Positions 1 through 9,822 of a stretch of 64,000 bases of DNA are shown here, one piece after another. Position 1 is the stretch's first letter, and each line of letters opens with the position of its first letter. The stretch spans positions 42,170,633 through 42,234,632 of the forward strand of contig OX393554.1 in the NCBI GenBank assembly GCA_947650365.1, read 5' to 3'. The translations under genes were made by a program, and so were the position numbers. The notes beneath the pieces were generated by a model, which had not been told where the DNA came from, ran no database searches, and saw nothing but the letters and a program-made list of their open reading frames with translations. Source of the DNA: Chamaelirium japonicum (lineage: Eukaryota; Streptophyta; Magnoliopsida; Liliales; Melanthiaceae).

Positions 1-385
1 TACTACATGAATACTACATAGGGATGCTTGACTTCGATGAATACTTCATAAAGCTTGCTCCAACTAGATGGGAAATTACTTTATGGTTATGTTTAAGAAA
101 TTTCAATGGTAGCACAATACCCCAATTTGACAACTACTAAATTTCCTCATTTGGTAATTTCAATGATTCAATCTAATCAAATCTGAATTGAAGGGGGAAA
201 AATGAAGTTTATTTACTATGGGGTCAGATTTGGTACTATGGGATCCTCACTAGAGGTCATAAGGGTAATGACAACCGTCCAATAACGTTCACAAAATCTA
301 CAAAGTTCTAGAATTATTGCTAAAAGATTATCTTAATATTTGTAAGAAAAACCCTATTAATTATATCCTATGATGTTATAGCTTT
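1..385. other. AT-rich flank with a repeat shared with the CACTA interior
   Basis: No gene seen. Bases about 105-240 resemble, by eye at roughly three quarters identity, the segment duplicated inside the CACTA element at 59053-59321. Both contain AGCACAATACCCC, CTCATTTGGTAATTT and CTGAATTGAA followed by a G run. This is probably a dispersed repeat of unknown class. Confidence 0.4.
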
Positions 386-390
386 AGAGG

Positions 391-531
391 TGTTAGGAGA
401 TGACGGCTAGGGTTTGGAGAGGAAAGCAATGCTCTTTATTGAGGGACTCAAGCCCATATATATGTACAAGTATGACCATACAACCCGAGCCGACTGTACA
501 TGTAAAACCGACCCATCTATATACATTAACA
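391..531 (-). repeat. 3' LTR of outer copia element
   Basis: 141 bp, starting TGTTAGGAGA and ending CATTAACA on plus. It matches the copy at 15016-15156 with about four substitutions. The plus-strand CTCCCCCTC at 532-540 is the polypurine tract. Confidence 0.93.
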
Positions 532-544
532 CTCCCCCTCAAAC

Positions 545-1830
545 TCACGGTGGATCATGAACCGAGAGTTTGCCAATAAAATGCCGAAAGCGAGCAGTCG
601 TAAGGGGCTTCGTCAGAAAATCAGCAGTGTGCTCCGATGATGAAATGTATGGCAGGGAGATGGTGTGGTCGAGAAACTCCTGGCGAACATAATGACAATC
701 AACTTCAATATGTTTTGTTCGCTCATGGAAGACCGGGTTGCTAGCAATCTGAATAGCACTCCGGTTGTCACAGAAGAGAGGGGTGGGCCCGGATATCACA
801 ACTCCCAAGTCGAGCAGAAGGCGGCGAAGCCAGACAATCTCGGCGGTGGTGGAAGCCATAGCCCTGTATTCGGCTTCGGTGCTGGAGCGAGCAACAGACT
901 CCTGCTTCTTGCTGCGCCACGAAATCAGTGAATCACCCAGAAACACACAGTATCCTGTAGTAGAGCGGCGAGTGGCTGCATCTCCTGCCCAATCTGCATC
1001 GGAGTAGGCACGCAGCACCAACGGAGAGGTGGAGGGAAACAGTAGTGAACGGGTGATGGTGCCCCGGAGGTAGCGGATAATTCGAAGAACAGCTGCATAG
1101 TGAACTGACCGTGGAGCCTGAACAAACTGACTGACAATGCCAACAGCATGGGCAATGTCTGGCCGGGTCATAGTGAGATAGACGAGCATCCCAACCAGCC
1201 TCTGGTAGCGGGAGACATCCTGGAGCGGCTCACCATCTGTAGCTAGAAGCTTCAAATTGAGCTCCATGGGTATATCAGCAGTGCGAGTGTCAGTAATAGC
1301 AGCATCAGCAAGGATGTCGGAGATGTACTTCTGCTGGGAGACCAACAGACCACGAGCTGACCGGGCAATCTCAAGGCCCAAAAAGTAGCGAAGAAAGCCC
1401 AGATCTTTCATCTCAAACTGACTCTGGAGGTGCCGCTGGAGAGATGCGATGGTGGTACTGTCATCCCCAGTGATGATCATATCATCCACATAGAGGAGAA
1501 GAACTGCAATGCCCTGACTGGAGGAGCGAGTGAACAAGGCATAGTCGGAGTGACGCTCAACAAACCCGGCAGCCAGGACTGCACTGCGAAATCGCTCAAA
1601 CCAGGCACGAGGGGCCTGCTTGAGCCCATAGATGGCTCGGCGCAAGCGACACACGTGCCCTGGAGGAACTGAAATGCCCGGAGGAGGAGCCATGTAGACT
1701 TCCTCGGAGAGATCACCGTGGAGGAACGCATTGGTGACATCCATCTGATGGAGAGGCCACCCTCGAGCAGCTGCCACAGCTAAGAGGGTGCGCACAGTAG
1801 TCATCCGAGCAACTGGAGCAAACGTCTCGT
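545..1830 (-). pseudogene. Outer copia pol, C-terminal part: reverse transcriptase and RNase H
   Basis: An open frame of 419 residues from the first internal Met (1804). The reading continues to the insertion point near 1829. It carries the copia RT core: the QMDVTNAFLHG region, YGLKQAPRAWFERF, and the catalytic YVDD at about residues 105-108. The RNase H part follows, with AYSDADWAGD and TEAEYRAM, and the frame ends at the normal copia C terminus. The N-terminal part of the same RT domain lies about 9.6 kb away, ending at 11391. The break falls between the DYEET and FAPVA motifs and coincides with the GTCTC target-site duplication of the inner element. The fragment cannot be expressed as a complete polyprotein. 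Confidence 0.93.
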
Positions 1831-1843
1831 GACAAACCCTAGA

Positions 1844-1908
<65 letters not shown>

Positions 1909-2030
1909 AGAGCTAGGGTTTGAGAAGAGAATGGAATGAATCTCTCATTAGGCCAATCGCCAATATAAGGTGAATACATGTGAGTCATATATACCCTAAG
2001 TGTTTGTATATACACTAATACATCTTAACA
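1829..2030 (-). repeat. 3' LTR of inner copia, with expanded (GA)n
   Basis: 202 bp against about 158 bp for its partner at 11232-11390. The excess is almost all an (AG)n tract at about 1847-1905, which has only about eight units in the partner LTR. The outer edge may have lost one T relative to the partner. Confidence 0.9.
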
Positions 2031-2043
2031 CCCCCTCTCAAAC

Positions 2044-4399
2044 TCAGGGTGGATCATGCACCAAGAGTTTGGCAAGCAAAGACCGAAAACGAGGTGTAGG
2101 ATGTGACTTCGTGAAGAAGTCTGCGATCTGCTCTGCTAAGGGAGTAAAAGGTAGAGAGATTGTCATGGCCTCATACTCCTGTCGGATGAAGTGACAGTCA
2201 ATCTCGATGTGCTTTGTCCTTTCATGAAAAACCGGGTTGCTAGCAATCTGAATAACACTCCGGTTATCACAGTGAAGTGGAGTAGGCTCGGAGAAAGCAA
2301 CTCCAAGATCACTGAGGAGACGTCGAAGGTGAACTATCTCCTTAGTCGTGGAGGCCATAGCCCTGTACTCGGCCTCAGTACTAGAGAGAGACCATTTTCT
2401 GCTTCTTGCTGCGCCAGGAGATCAAAGAATCGCCAAGAAACAAACAGTAACCAGTGGTGGAGCGGCGTGTAGTCGGATCTCCAGCCCAGTCTGCATCTGA
2501 GTAGGCTCGAAGTCTGAGAGAGGAGGACGACGACAGAAACAAAGAGCGAGTAACTGTCCCTCTGAGGTACCGGAGGATCCGAAGAAGAGCACCGTAGTGA
2601 ATTGAGTGTGGAGCTGCAACAAACTGACTGACAATGCTGACAGCGTGTGCAATGTCAGGTCGAGTTATGCAGAGATAGATGAGCTGTCCCACAATCTGCC
2701 TGTACCGACTGGGATCTGAAAGAGGAACTCCATCTGTAGGACTTAGCTTCGAGTGAAGCTCAAGAGGGGTGTCTACTGTGCGGTTATCTGTGAGGGCAGC
2801 ACGACTAAGGATGTCTGAAAGGTACTTCTGCTGAGAGAGCAGAATGCCATCTGCACTGTATGCTGCCTCAAGACCAAGAAAGTAGCGAAGCGTGCCCAAA
2901 TCCTTCATCTGAAATTGGTTCCTCAAGTGCTGCTGAAGACTAGCAATCGCAGCAGAGTCATCTCCAATGATGATCATGTCGTCCACGTATAACAGTAGAA
3001 TCGCCCGGCCCTGCGGGGACGATCGGACAAACAAAGAGTGGTTCTGACTGCTCTCTGAGTAACCAAGTTTCCTGACAGCACGGCGGAACCGCTCAAACCA
3101 GGCACGAGGAGCTTGCTTGAGCCCATAAATGGCCCGACGAAGATGACACACGTGCTGAGAAGGAACACGGAGACCAGGAGGAGGATCCATGTAGACAGTC
3201 TCAGACAGGTCACCGTGAAGAAAGGCATTTTTCACGTCCATCTGAAGAAGGGTCCATCGATGAGCAGCTGCAATCGCCAGAAGAGTGCGAATGGTGGTCA
3301 TCTGAGCCACCGGAGCAAAGGTCTCCTCATAGTCAACGCCATACTCTTGAGTAAAGCCACGAGCCACCACCCGAGCCTTGTGACGCTCAATGGATCCATC
3401 AGGGCGGTGCTTGACCTTATAAATCCACTTGCAGCTGACAGGCGCAACGCCAGGGGGCAGAGGGACAACATCCCAGGTCTGGGTCTGCTGAAAGGCCTGA
3501 AACTTCTCATCCATAGCCTGACGCCACTGAGGAAACTGGACTGCCTCAGAGTAAGATCGGGGCTCCTGATCTGTGTGCATAACAGTAAGAAAGGCAGTAA
3601 ACTGAGGCGAGTAACTGCACACAGAGGCAAAACCAAAACGATCAGGAGGCCCAATGTCGTGGCTAAAACGGTCAGGCGGGTAATGCTGGCGCTGAGGGTA
3701 GCGAGGCGGGCCTGGATCCACGACTGGCAATGACGGAACAGGCACAGGAGGCGAAAAACGAGGAGGAACCTCAACAGCAGGAGAGCCGGCATCCGCTGAG
3801 AAGGAAGGACACGGAGACACAGGGGTAGGCCGGCGAGAGTAGACCTGAGGAAATGGAGAGACAACCCGGGGAGGAGAGAGAGGCATGGGCATAGAGGAGG
3901 AAGCCTCGGAGGAGTCCCCTGGAGAGGCTGGGGAACCAACTGGCAAAGGAGCCAGTGGTGTCGAGGGAGCTGGTGGTGGGGAAGGAGCCGACGGAGCCGG
4001 GGGAACTAGAGAGGTCGACGAGGGAGGCATAGGTATCGATGATGCAGGAGAAGAAACCTCGAGAAAGGTGAGATCCTGAGCTTCGGGAGGGTAGTAGGGC
4101 GTATCCTCGACAAAGGAGACGTGCCGAGAGATACGCAAGCGACGAGCAACATGGTCATAGCAGCGATATCCCTTGTGCTCAGTGTTGATCCCAAGAAGGA
4201 TGCACTTAGCTGCCTGAGCAGACAACTTTGTGCGCTCATGGAGAGGAAGAAGAACAAAACAGGTACACCCAAAAGTGCGAAGAGGGCTGTAGTCAGGAGT
4301 GGTAGAGAGGAGACGCTCATGAGGAGATAAGTCGTCTGGAAGAACTGACGAAGGAGTGATGTTAATGAGCTGGACTGAGGTGAGGAGAGCCTTAGCCTA
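2044..4399 (-). pseudogene. Inner copia pol: integrase C-terminus, RT and RNase H
   Basis: A long open frame (2381-4225 from an internal Met, same frame continuing up to a TAG at 4397-4399) encodes the integrase C-terminal region (LGINTEHKGYRCYDH), a Pro/Ser-rich linker, and the complete copia RT. Visible RT motifs are CKWIYKVKHRPDGS, DYEETFAPVA, YGLKQAPRAWFERF and YVDDM. RNase H (AYSDADWAGD) follows. A frameshift between 2358 and 2381, just before the TEAEYRAM motif, moves the last about 100 residues (2044-2358) into another frame. The TAG replaces a Trp codon conserved in copia integrases. The polyprotein is therefore broken at two points here. Confidence 0.92.
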
Positions 4400-5140
4400 G
4401 AAGCGCCGAGGAACAGAACCAGAAAGAAGGAGAGCACGAGTAGTCGCAAGAATATGGCGATGCTTGCGCTCAGCAACACCATTCTGCTCATGAATGTGAG
4501 GACACGAGTGCTGGAAAATAGTCCCATGGGACTGAATAAGGCTGCGCATAGCGGTGGATATATACTCAAGGGCACAATCAGACCGAAAGATCTTGATGTA
4601 CCGACCAAACTGCGTGTGAATCATGGAGGTGAAGTCCTGATAGACTTGGAAGATATCCGATCGACGGCGAAGAAGGTAGACCCACGTGTAACGACTGTAA
4701 TCATCCACAAACGAGACATAATATAAATACCCAGTCATAGAGGGGAGAGGAGAGGGGCCCCAGATATCAGAGTGAACAAGATCAAAAGGAGCAGAGCTCT
4801 GAGAAGTACTTGATGAAAAAGGAAGGGCAGCAGCTTTTGCAAGCTTGCAGCCAGTACAAGTAGATAAAGATGAAAAAGGACCACGACCTAGAGCTCCAGA
4901 ATGGAGTAATCTCTTAAGTCGCGGTTCCGATACATGACCTAGTCTCCTATGCCACAGGTCGGCATTAGGAGAGACAACTCCACAAAACCCAGATGATGAC
5001 TGATCCAAAGAGTGAAGAAACTCCATCTGGTAGAGTCCGCCTGCCCTACGACCTGCTCCAATCGGTCGGCCAGTATGCAGATCCTGCACAGAACAAGAGG
5101 AAGGGGTAAATGTCACCGAACAGCCAGTCACACAAAGCAC
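4397..5140 (-). pseudogene. Inner copia pol: GAG-pre-integrase and integrase core
   Basis: An open frame of 247 residues on minus. It has the zinc-binding HHCC region (LWHRRLGHVSEPRLKRLL, then CTGCKLAKA). The integrase catalytic core follows: the first Asp in LVHSDIWGPSP, the FVDDYSRYTWVY segment, and the Glu in the HEQNGVAERKHRH motif. The frame starts out of phase with the upstream gag-protease frame; the junction near 5130 is a frameshift just after the ISVSALCD motif. It ends at the in-frame TAG at 4397-4399. Confidence 0.92.
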
Positions 5141-6410
5141 TAACAGAAATCAGGTGCATGTGAAGTGTGGGAGCGTGAAGCACTAAGGATAAGGAGAGGT
5201 GGCAAGCAGGGGCTGAGGCTGAAGTAATGGATCCAGACTGTGAGATGGCTAAGCGAGAACCATCTGCAGTGTGGATCGGTGGCAGGTGCGTCGCAGGCTG
5301 ACAAGCAGTGAGCAGGTAGGCATCCGGAGTCATGTGGTGTGAGGCGCCCGAATCCAGTATCCAAACAATGGGACTACCAGGAGAGGCAGAGAAGGCTGAG
5401 GCGCTGGAAGATCCAGGAGTAGCGGCAGACTGCTGAGAGAGTCTAAGCTGAGCTAGTTCCTCACGAATAGACTGTAGCTCGCCAGCTGAGACGGAAGAGG
5501 CAGCAACAGTAGTAGGAGCAGGACGACCACGACCTCGAGCTCGTCCTCGACCTCGATCTCTGTAGGTAGGACGCTTCTCTGGATGAAGTGAGAAGCAAGT
5601 GTCCACGAAGTGACCCTGTGTCTGACAATGAGTGCAAAATGGTCTACCATGGGAGGCAGTAGTTGAGACAAAAGACACTGGTGGGCCTGAGACTGGTGGC
5701 GGAGCAGCAGCAAGTACGCCCTGAAGAGGTAAGGCCCTGGAGGCAAGAGTACGCAAACGAGTCTCTTCAGCGACCAGCTCAGCTACAACCTCATCAAGAC
5801 GAGAAAGGCTGTCCCGGTGAAGAAGCTGACCGGCTAGAGCACTGAACTCAGGTCGTAGGGCAGCGAATAGCTGATAGAGCTGAAGGCGCTCCCGGTAGAG
5901 CTGATACTCGACAGCACGGGACGGGTCAGGAACGGGAGCGAGATCCTGAAGATCACTCCAATAGGAGCGCATCTGACAATAAAACTGTTGGACCGTCAAC
6001 TCTCCCTGCTGTGCCGACTGGGCCTGTGTGAGAAGTTGATACTCGCGTGCTCCACTCTTCTCAACAAAACGAGCTGTGAGATGACCCCAAATCGCTGCAG
6101 AAGTGGCAAGCCCAACCATGTCTCGATGAAGAGAGCGATCCACAGATGCAACAAGATAGGCCTTGATGCGCTGATCGCGAAGGCGCCAGGGACCGTATTC
6201 TGTATCAGAAGCAGAAAACGTGGAAGAGCCATCAAGGTGTCCTCGAAGATTGCGACCCTCAAGGGTGGATTCCACCGTGGCTGACCATGCTGGCCAATCG
6301 GAGGCCTCTTGGAGAAGGAAGTCGGTGGCGAGCGGGAGGAAATCCCGTGGAATCTCATAGGGTGTCACCGGATGAGACGGCGGAGTCGTCATCGTAGAGG
6401 TCGAGGACAT
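5046..6410 (-). CDS. Inner copia gag and aspartic protease
   Basis: A frame of 454 residues starting MSSTSTMTTPPSHPVTPYEI at 6410. It contains the copia capsid region (UBN2-like: WPAWSATVESTLEGRNL, then QLLTQAQSAQQGELTVQQFY), a CCHC zinc knuckle (CTHCQTQGHFVDTC, fitting CX2CX4HX4C), an Arg/Gly-rich stretch before the protease, and the protease active-site motif WILDSGASHHMT. The last about 25 residues are out of frame because of the shift near 5130. The gag and protease part is intact; the downstream pol is not. Confidence 0.9.
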   Translation of the reverse strand: MSSTSTMTTPPSHPVTPYEIPRDFLPLATDFLLQEASDWPAWSATVESTLEGRNLRGHLDGSSTFSASDTEYGPWRLRDQRIKAYLVASVDRSLHRDMVGLATSAAIWGHLTARFVEKSGAREYQLLTQAQSAQQGELTVQQFYCQMRSYWSDLQDLAPVPDPSRAVEYQLYRERLQLYQLFAALRPEFSALAGQLLHRDSLSRLDEVVAELVAEETRLRTLASRALPLQGVLAAAPPPVSGPPVSFVSTTASHGRPFCTHCQTQGHFVDTCFSLHPEKRPTYRDRGRGRARGRGRPAPTTVAASSVSAGELQSIREELAQLRLSQQSAATPGSSSASAFSASPGSPIVWILDSGASHHMTPDAYLLTACQPATHLPPIHTADGSRLAISQSGSITSASAPACHLSLSLVLHAPTLHMHLISVSALCDWLFGDIYPFLLFCAGSAYWPTDWSRS

Positions 6411-6642
6411 GGAGAGAGGGAAGGCTCCAAGAGCTCGAGGACACGGAGACCACGCGGATCAAGGGCGGAGCGCGCAGGGCAGATCAGATCAAGGGCCGGC
6501 TGGAACGGGGCTGATCAGATCAGGACTGATCAGATCAAGGGCCGGCTGGAGCGGGGCTGATCAGATCAAAGGACCGGCTGGAGCAGGGAGCAGGGACGAC
6601 CGGCTGGAGCAGGGAGTAGGGCCGGCTGGAACAGGGAGCAGG
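6411..6642 (-). repeat. GC-rich tandem-repeat leader of inner copia, proximal half
   Basis: Short imperfect tandem units with GGCCGGCTGGA(A/G)C and GATCAGATCAAG. They lie between the gag start and the insertion point of the third element. The leader continues at 11015-11219 beyond the insertion. No reading frame is conserved. Confidence 0.6.
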
Positions 6643-6647
6643 GACGA

Positions 6648-7840
6648 TGATGCGATGCGTATGCTCAAATAAGTCCAAGTGCAGAATTTAGAACATTAAA
6701 CATCAGATTTCAGCATATGTAAACAAATTTCAGCAATGTTTAGAATCACTATTCAACATTCATTCAATCCCCAATCAGATTTAAGTCAATGAGATCATAA
6801 AACTGACAATAAGAACAATAATTTCAGATTATAAGGACTGAATTTCAGCAATGATAACAATCACTATCTCAAATAATATGCCAATGTCTCAAGAACAAAT
6901 AAAGATCTAAACGAATAAACCCTAACGGATGAGACTCTCGGGAAAACAGAATTTTAGGGTTCCTACAATGAAATCAGCAATAGGGCCGGTTGCAAGAAAG
7001 CAGGTTATCACATGAAAATTATCGAGGATCGATCTCACCGTGCTTTGGTCAATGCCGGCAGCTTTCCGATGCTCCAATGTTGCAGAGGAATGGCGCGGAA
7101 GGGGGAGGTGTGGTCCTGAAGACGGGGTGAAGAAGCCGAGACGATGATCTTGAAGAAGAAGAAACTCCACGTCGATCTTCCGTGAAGCCGAGGATGAATA
7201 GCGAGGCGACGGGGTAGAAGCGTGCGGAAGGAAGAAGTAGACGAGAAGCAGAGAGGATTTCTTCGGAAGGGATAACCGAACAAGCGCACATGCTTCTTCA
7301 ATCTAGGGTTTCAATTTCAATTTCATCTCCCTTTGCAATTAGGGTTTTTAGAATAAATAGGGGAACAACTAAAGAAAACAAGAAAGGAAAGAAGAGAGTG
7401 GAGGACCGATCGGATAGAGAGAGAGAGAGAACCGCGCGGATGAGAGAGGGTGTCCGCGGGAGAGAGAGAGAGGGGCCGGCCGGTTGGGGATTGTAGGCTA
7501 GGGTTTGGGTTTTTGCTCTCCATCGAATCTCATCCATTGAGATCTATCCCTAACTTAAAATCCTATGGCTAAAAAGTAAACATAGAAATGAGTCAGTTCG
7601 GCATCTGTGGCTCGAACCGGATGCGAACATGGCTCGCACCTACCCAAACCAGAAATAAAAACTGAAATAACTAACGATCCGTTGGTCGGATCGAAATAAA
7701 GTAAGAACCAAAACTGTGGGGCTTCGATGAAGCTTTCCACTGATGCAGACGGATCGACGATCGGGTTCCTGGATCTCCGGCGCGGATGAAAATACGCCAT
7801 CAGCTGTAGAAAAACTGCACGTAGTGGCTCGTCTGCATCA
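6648..7840 (-). repeat. 3' LTR of gag-only element
   Basis: 1193 bp, starting TGATGCGATGCGTATGCTC on plus and ending TCGTCTGCATCA. Nearly identical to 9823-11014. It contains several AGGGTTT/GGGTTTTT tracts and a GA-rich patch at 7380-7475. Six-frame ORFs inside it are not conserved genes. Confidence 0.95.
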
Positions 7841-7852
7841 AGTCCCCCGGAC

Positions 7853-9595
7853 TCAAAAGAACTCGACTCCTGTCGAGCAAGGTCCTGGATCCGGCGGGGG
7901 CTCTCCTGGTAGTATCGGCAACCGCTGAATCTGCTCGAACTGCTCTCCCGGGTCCGGTGGCCAAGTAACCCGCCTCAAGTAAGCAACAACTCCATCTATC
8001 ATCCTCCGCCCCTCGACGCCAAGCGAAGACCTGAAAGCCAAAACCAACATCCTCCGCGGCACGATAAGATCATCAAAAGACTCAGATAATTTCATGTGAT
8101 AATAGGAGTTTGGGTTGACATGAAATTCAAATGACATATAAAAAGAAAGGCCGCGGGAGCATAATGTGCTGCGGGTCATCGGCTTGCGCGATTGGCAATG
8201 GTGTATTTGGAAGGCCATGGGTTGCGGGTGCGTTATGTGTTGCTCAATGTGGCCTGCGCACGATGCAAAACAAGGGGGTTCTAAACCAAGAAGATATGTC
8301 ATGTCATCATTGTCCGGATGCAGTGAATAAAATAAGAAACTACAGAACTCATCATGCCAATTGTTATGATTTCGAAAAATTAAAGATGATGGGTTGTCTG
8401 AAAGTTGAAAACATGATTCATAGATATTCTGCCTCGAAAAATGATCAAACATGCCAAAATCTTCTTTAAGGTTAGACTCAACACTTGGATGATATGAATG
8501 CACATATGATTGGGCTATGATTGTATAGATGGCAGGCAAATGATGAATGCGAGTGTCATGAATGCCTACAGACTCTAAATGCGATGTGCATGCAATGGAA
8601 TGCAAAATGTTGTCTAATCCCTTCTCAATCGACAGCGACACAAATGAACGCCCTACTAGGTTATCTGCGAATGGTGGTAAGGGTTGGTTCTGATTCAGAA
8701 GAGCTTTAGGTGCATGGGGTGATGGAGACTGGTGAATAACCAGCAGTGGTGCAGTCACGTCATCTCCCTCCAAGACTAACTCATTGAAGTGTTCGCCCTC
8801 AGACCCATGACTTTCCTCTTCCTTGTCATTGTCCGCCAGATTTGTCTGTGGGTTGAATTGTCGTTGAGGACAATCGGCTGACTTGTGTCCTGGCTGATCT
8901 ACTGATTCGTGCTCTTGTCGCAGGTTTTGGCAACTTCTGTTTTGGCTGCTCTGCACGTAGTTTGCCATCAGATTTGTGCTCTTTTCCCTAACGCGACGAC
9001 TAATGCGCTCGGATACTTTCGAGGGCGAATTCTGGAACACACTTTGTTTGGAATCGGAAGGGAGGAACTTCCGTTGCAGCTTTTCCCTCATGTGGGTCCA
9101 AGTGGAAATTTTATCTTTTCCTTTTCTACCCCTAGCGGTCTGCAACTGTTTCCACCAAACCAGTGCATGACCTTTCAGTTTAAGGCTGACAAACTTAACT
9201 TGTTTGTCGCGGGGGATTTTCTTCCACTCGAAATACCGGTCGATATGCTCGGCCCACTCTAGAAACTCTTCGGGATCCATCCGACCCCCGAACTCAGGAA
9301 TTTCTTTGTTGATGCTCTGATCCCAGCCCCAATGGGACTTCGATCTCCTATGAGTTCTGCTATTCCGCCTATCAGATCCATTAGAGGAACTGACGCTGGC
9401 TCCTCCTGACTCTGGGTCTAATTCACTATGCCCTGGCGACGCTCTAGTCCTGTGTTCCCGATGGGGTCGAGGTGGATTCTGGGATTTGGTGACGGCCAAG
9501 GTCAATTTTTCTATTTGGGTCTGAAGCCTACCCATGTGTTCCTGTTGCCTTATGAAGGCATCGTGCCAAGTGCGGGGTGGCAACGATCCAGCCAT
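7853..9595 (-). CDS. Gag-like protein of the non-autonomous LTR element
   Basis: An open frame of 580 residues from the Met of MAGSLPPRTWHDAF. The frame is open 20 codons further upstream, but a related relic at 25163-25366 also starts at this Met. Residues about 70-175 match the retrotransposon Gag family of Ty3/gypsy elements: EIPEFGGRMDPEEFLEWA, KFVSLKLKGHALVWWKQL, and TWTHMREKLQRKFLPSD. A truncated zinc-knuckle-like HKSADCP follows. The remaining about 330 residues show no protease or polymerase motif and resemble nothing I recognise. They include His- and Ser-rich patches and end in a Pro-rich tail. The length and absence of stops suggest either a young element or constraint on the frame. 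Confidence 0.8.
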   Translation of the reverse strand: MAGSLPPRTWHDAFIRQQEHMGRLQTQIEKLTLAVTKSQNPPRPHREHRTRASPGHSELDPESGGASVSSSNGSDRRNSRTHRRSKSHWGWDQSINKEIPEFGGRMDPEEFLEWAEHIDRYFEWKKIPRDKQVKFVSLKLKGHALVWWKQLQTARGRKGKDKISTWTHMREKLQRKFLPSDSKQSVFQNSPSKVSERISRRVREKSTNLMANYVQSSQNRSCQNLRQEHESVDQPGHKSADCPQRQFNPQTNLADNDKEEESHGSEGEHFNELVLEGDDVTAPLLVIHQSPSPHAPKALLNQNQPLPPFADNLVGRSFVSLSIEKGLDNILHSIACTSHLESVGIHDTRIHHLPAIYTIIAQSYVHSYHPSVESNLKEDFGMFDHFSRQNIYESCFQLSDNPSSLIFRNHNNWHDEFCSFLFYSLHPDNDDMTYLLGLEPPCFASCAGHIEQHITHPQPMAFQIHHCQSRKPMTRSTLCSRGLSFYMSFEFHVNPNSYYHMKLSESFDDLIVPRRMLVLAFRSSLGVEGRRMIDGVVAYLRRVTWPPDPGEQFEQIQRLPILPGEPPPDPGPCSTGVEFF

Positions 9596-9807
9596 TATAG
9601 ATTCTATCGACTCACTACAGAGAGAAAGGAATGGTCCTAATATGTATGCGATCACGCGTTGCGTGTTACTAAGTAATGCAAGACACTAACTAAATGAAAA
9701 GAAGGAAGAATAAAATAAATAAAAAAAAAAAAAAATTTCAGCAAGCACGCGCTGATGCAAATGATGCAAGAGGACCGGCCGTTGCGTAAGAACGCGACGA
9801 CTAGTGC

Positions 9808-9819
9808 GCTCTGATACCA
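9808..9819 (-). promoter_or_regulatory. Primer-binding site of gag-only element
   Basis: Plus strand GCTCTGATACCA, the complement of the plant initiator tRNA-Met 3' end. Its place beside the right LTR fixes the element's orientation as minus. Confidence 0.88.
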
Positions 9820-9822
9820 ACT

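Noticed and set aside
3113-3733. Plus-strand ORF of 206 residues
   Set aside because: Antisense shadow of the inner copia RT frame, which carries clear domain motifs.
6922-7800. ORFs repeated in both LTRs of the gag-only element
   Set aside because: They occur identically in both LTR copies, are short, and overlap each other in several frames.
8131-9262. Plus-strand ORFs within the innermost element
   Set aside because: They are antisense to the 580-codon Gag-like frame and show no motif.
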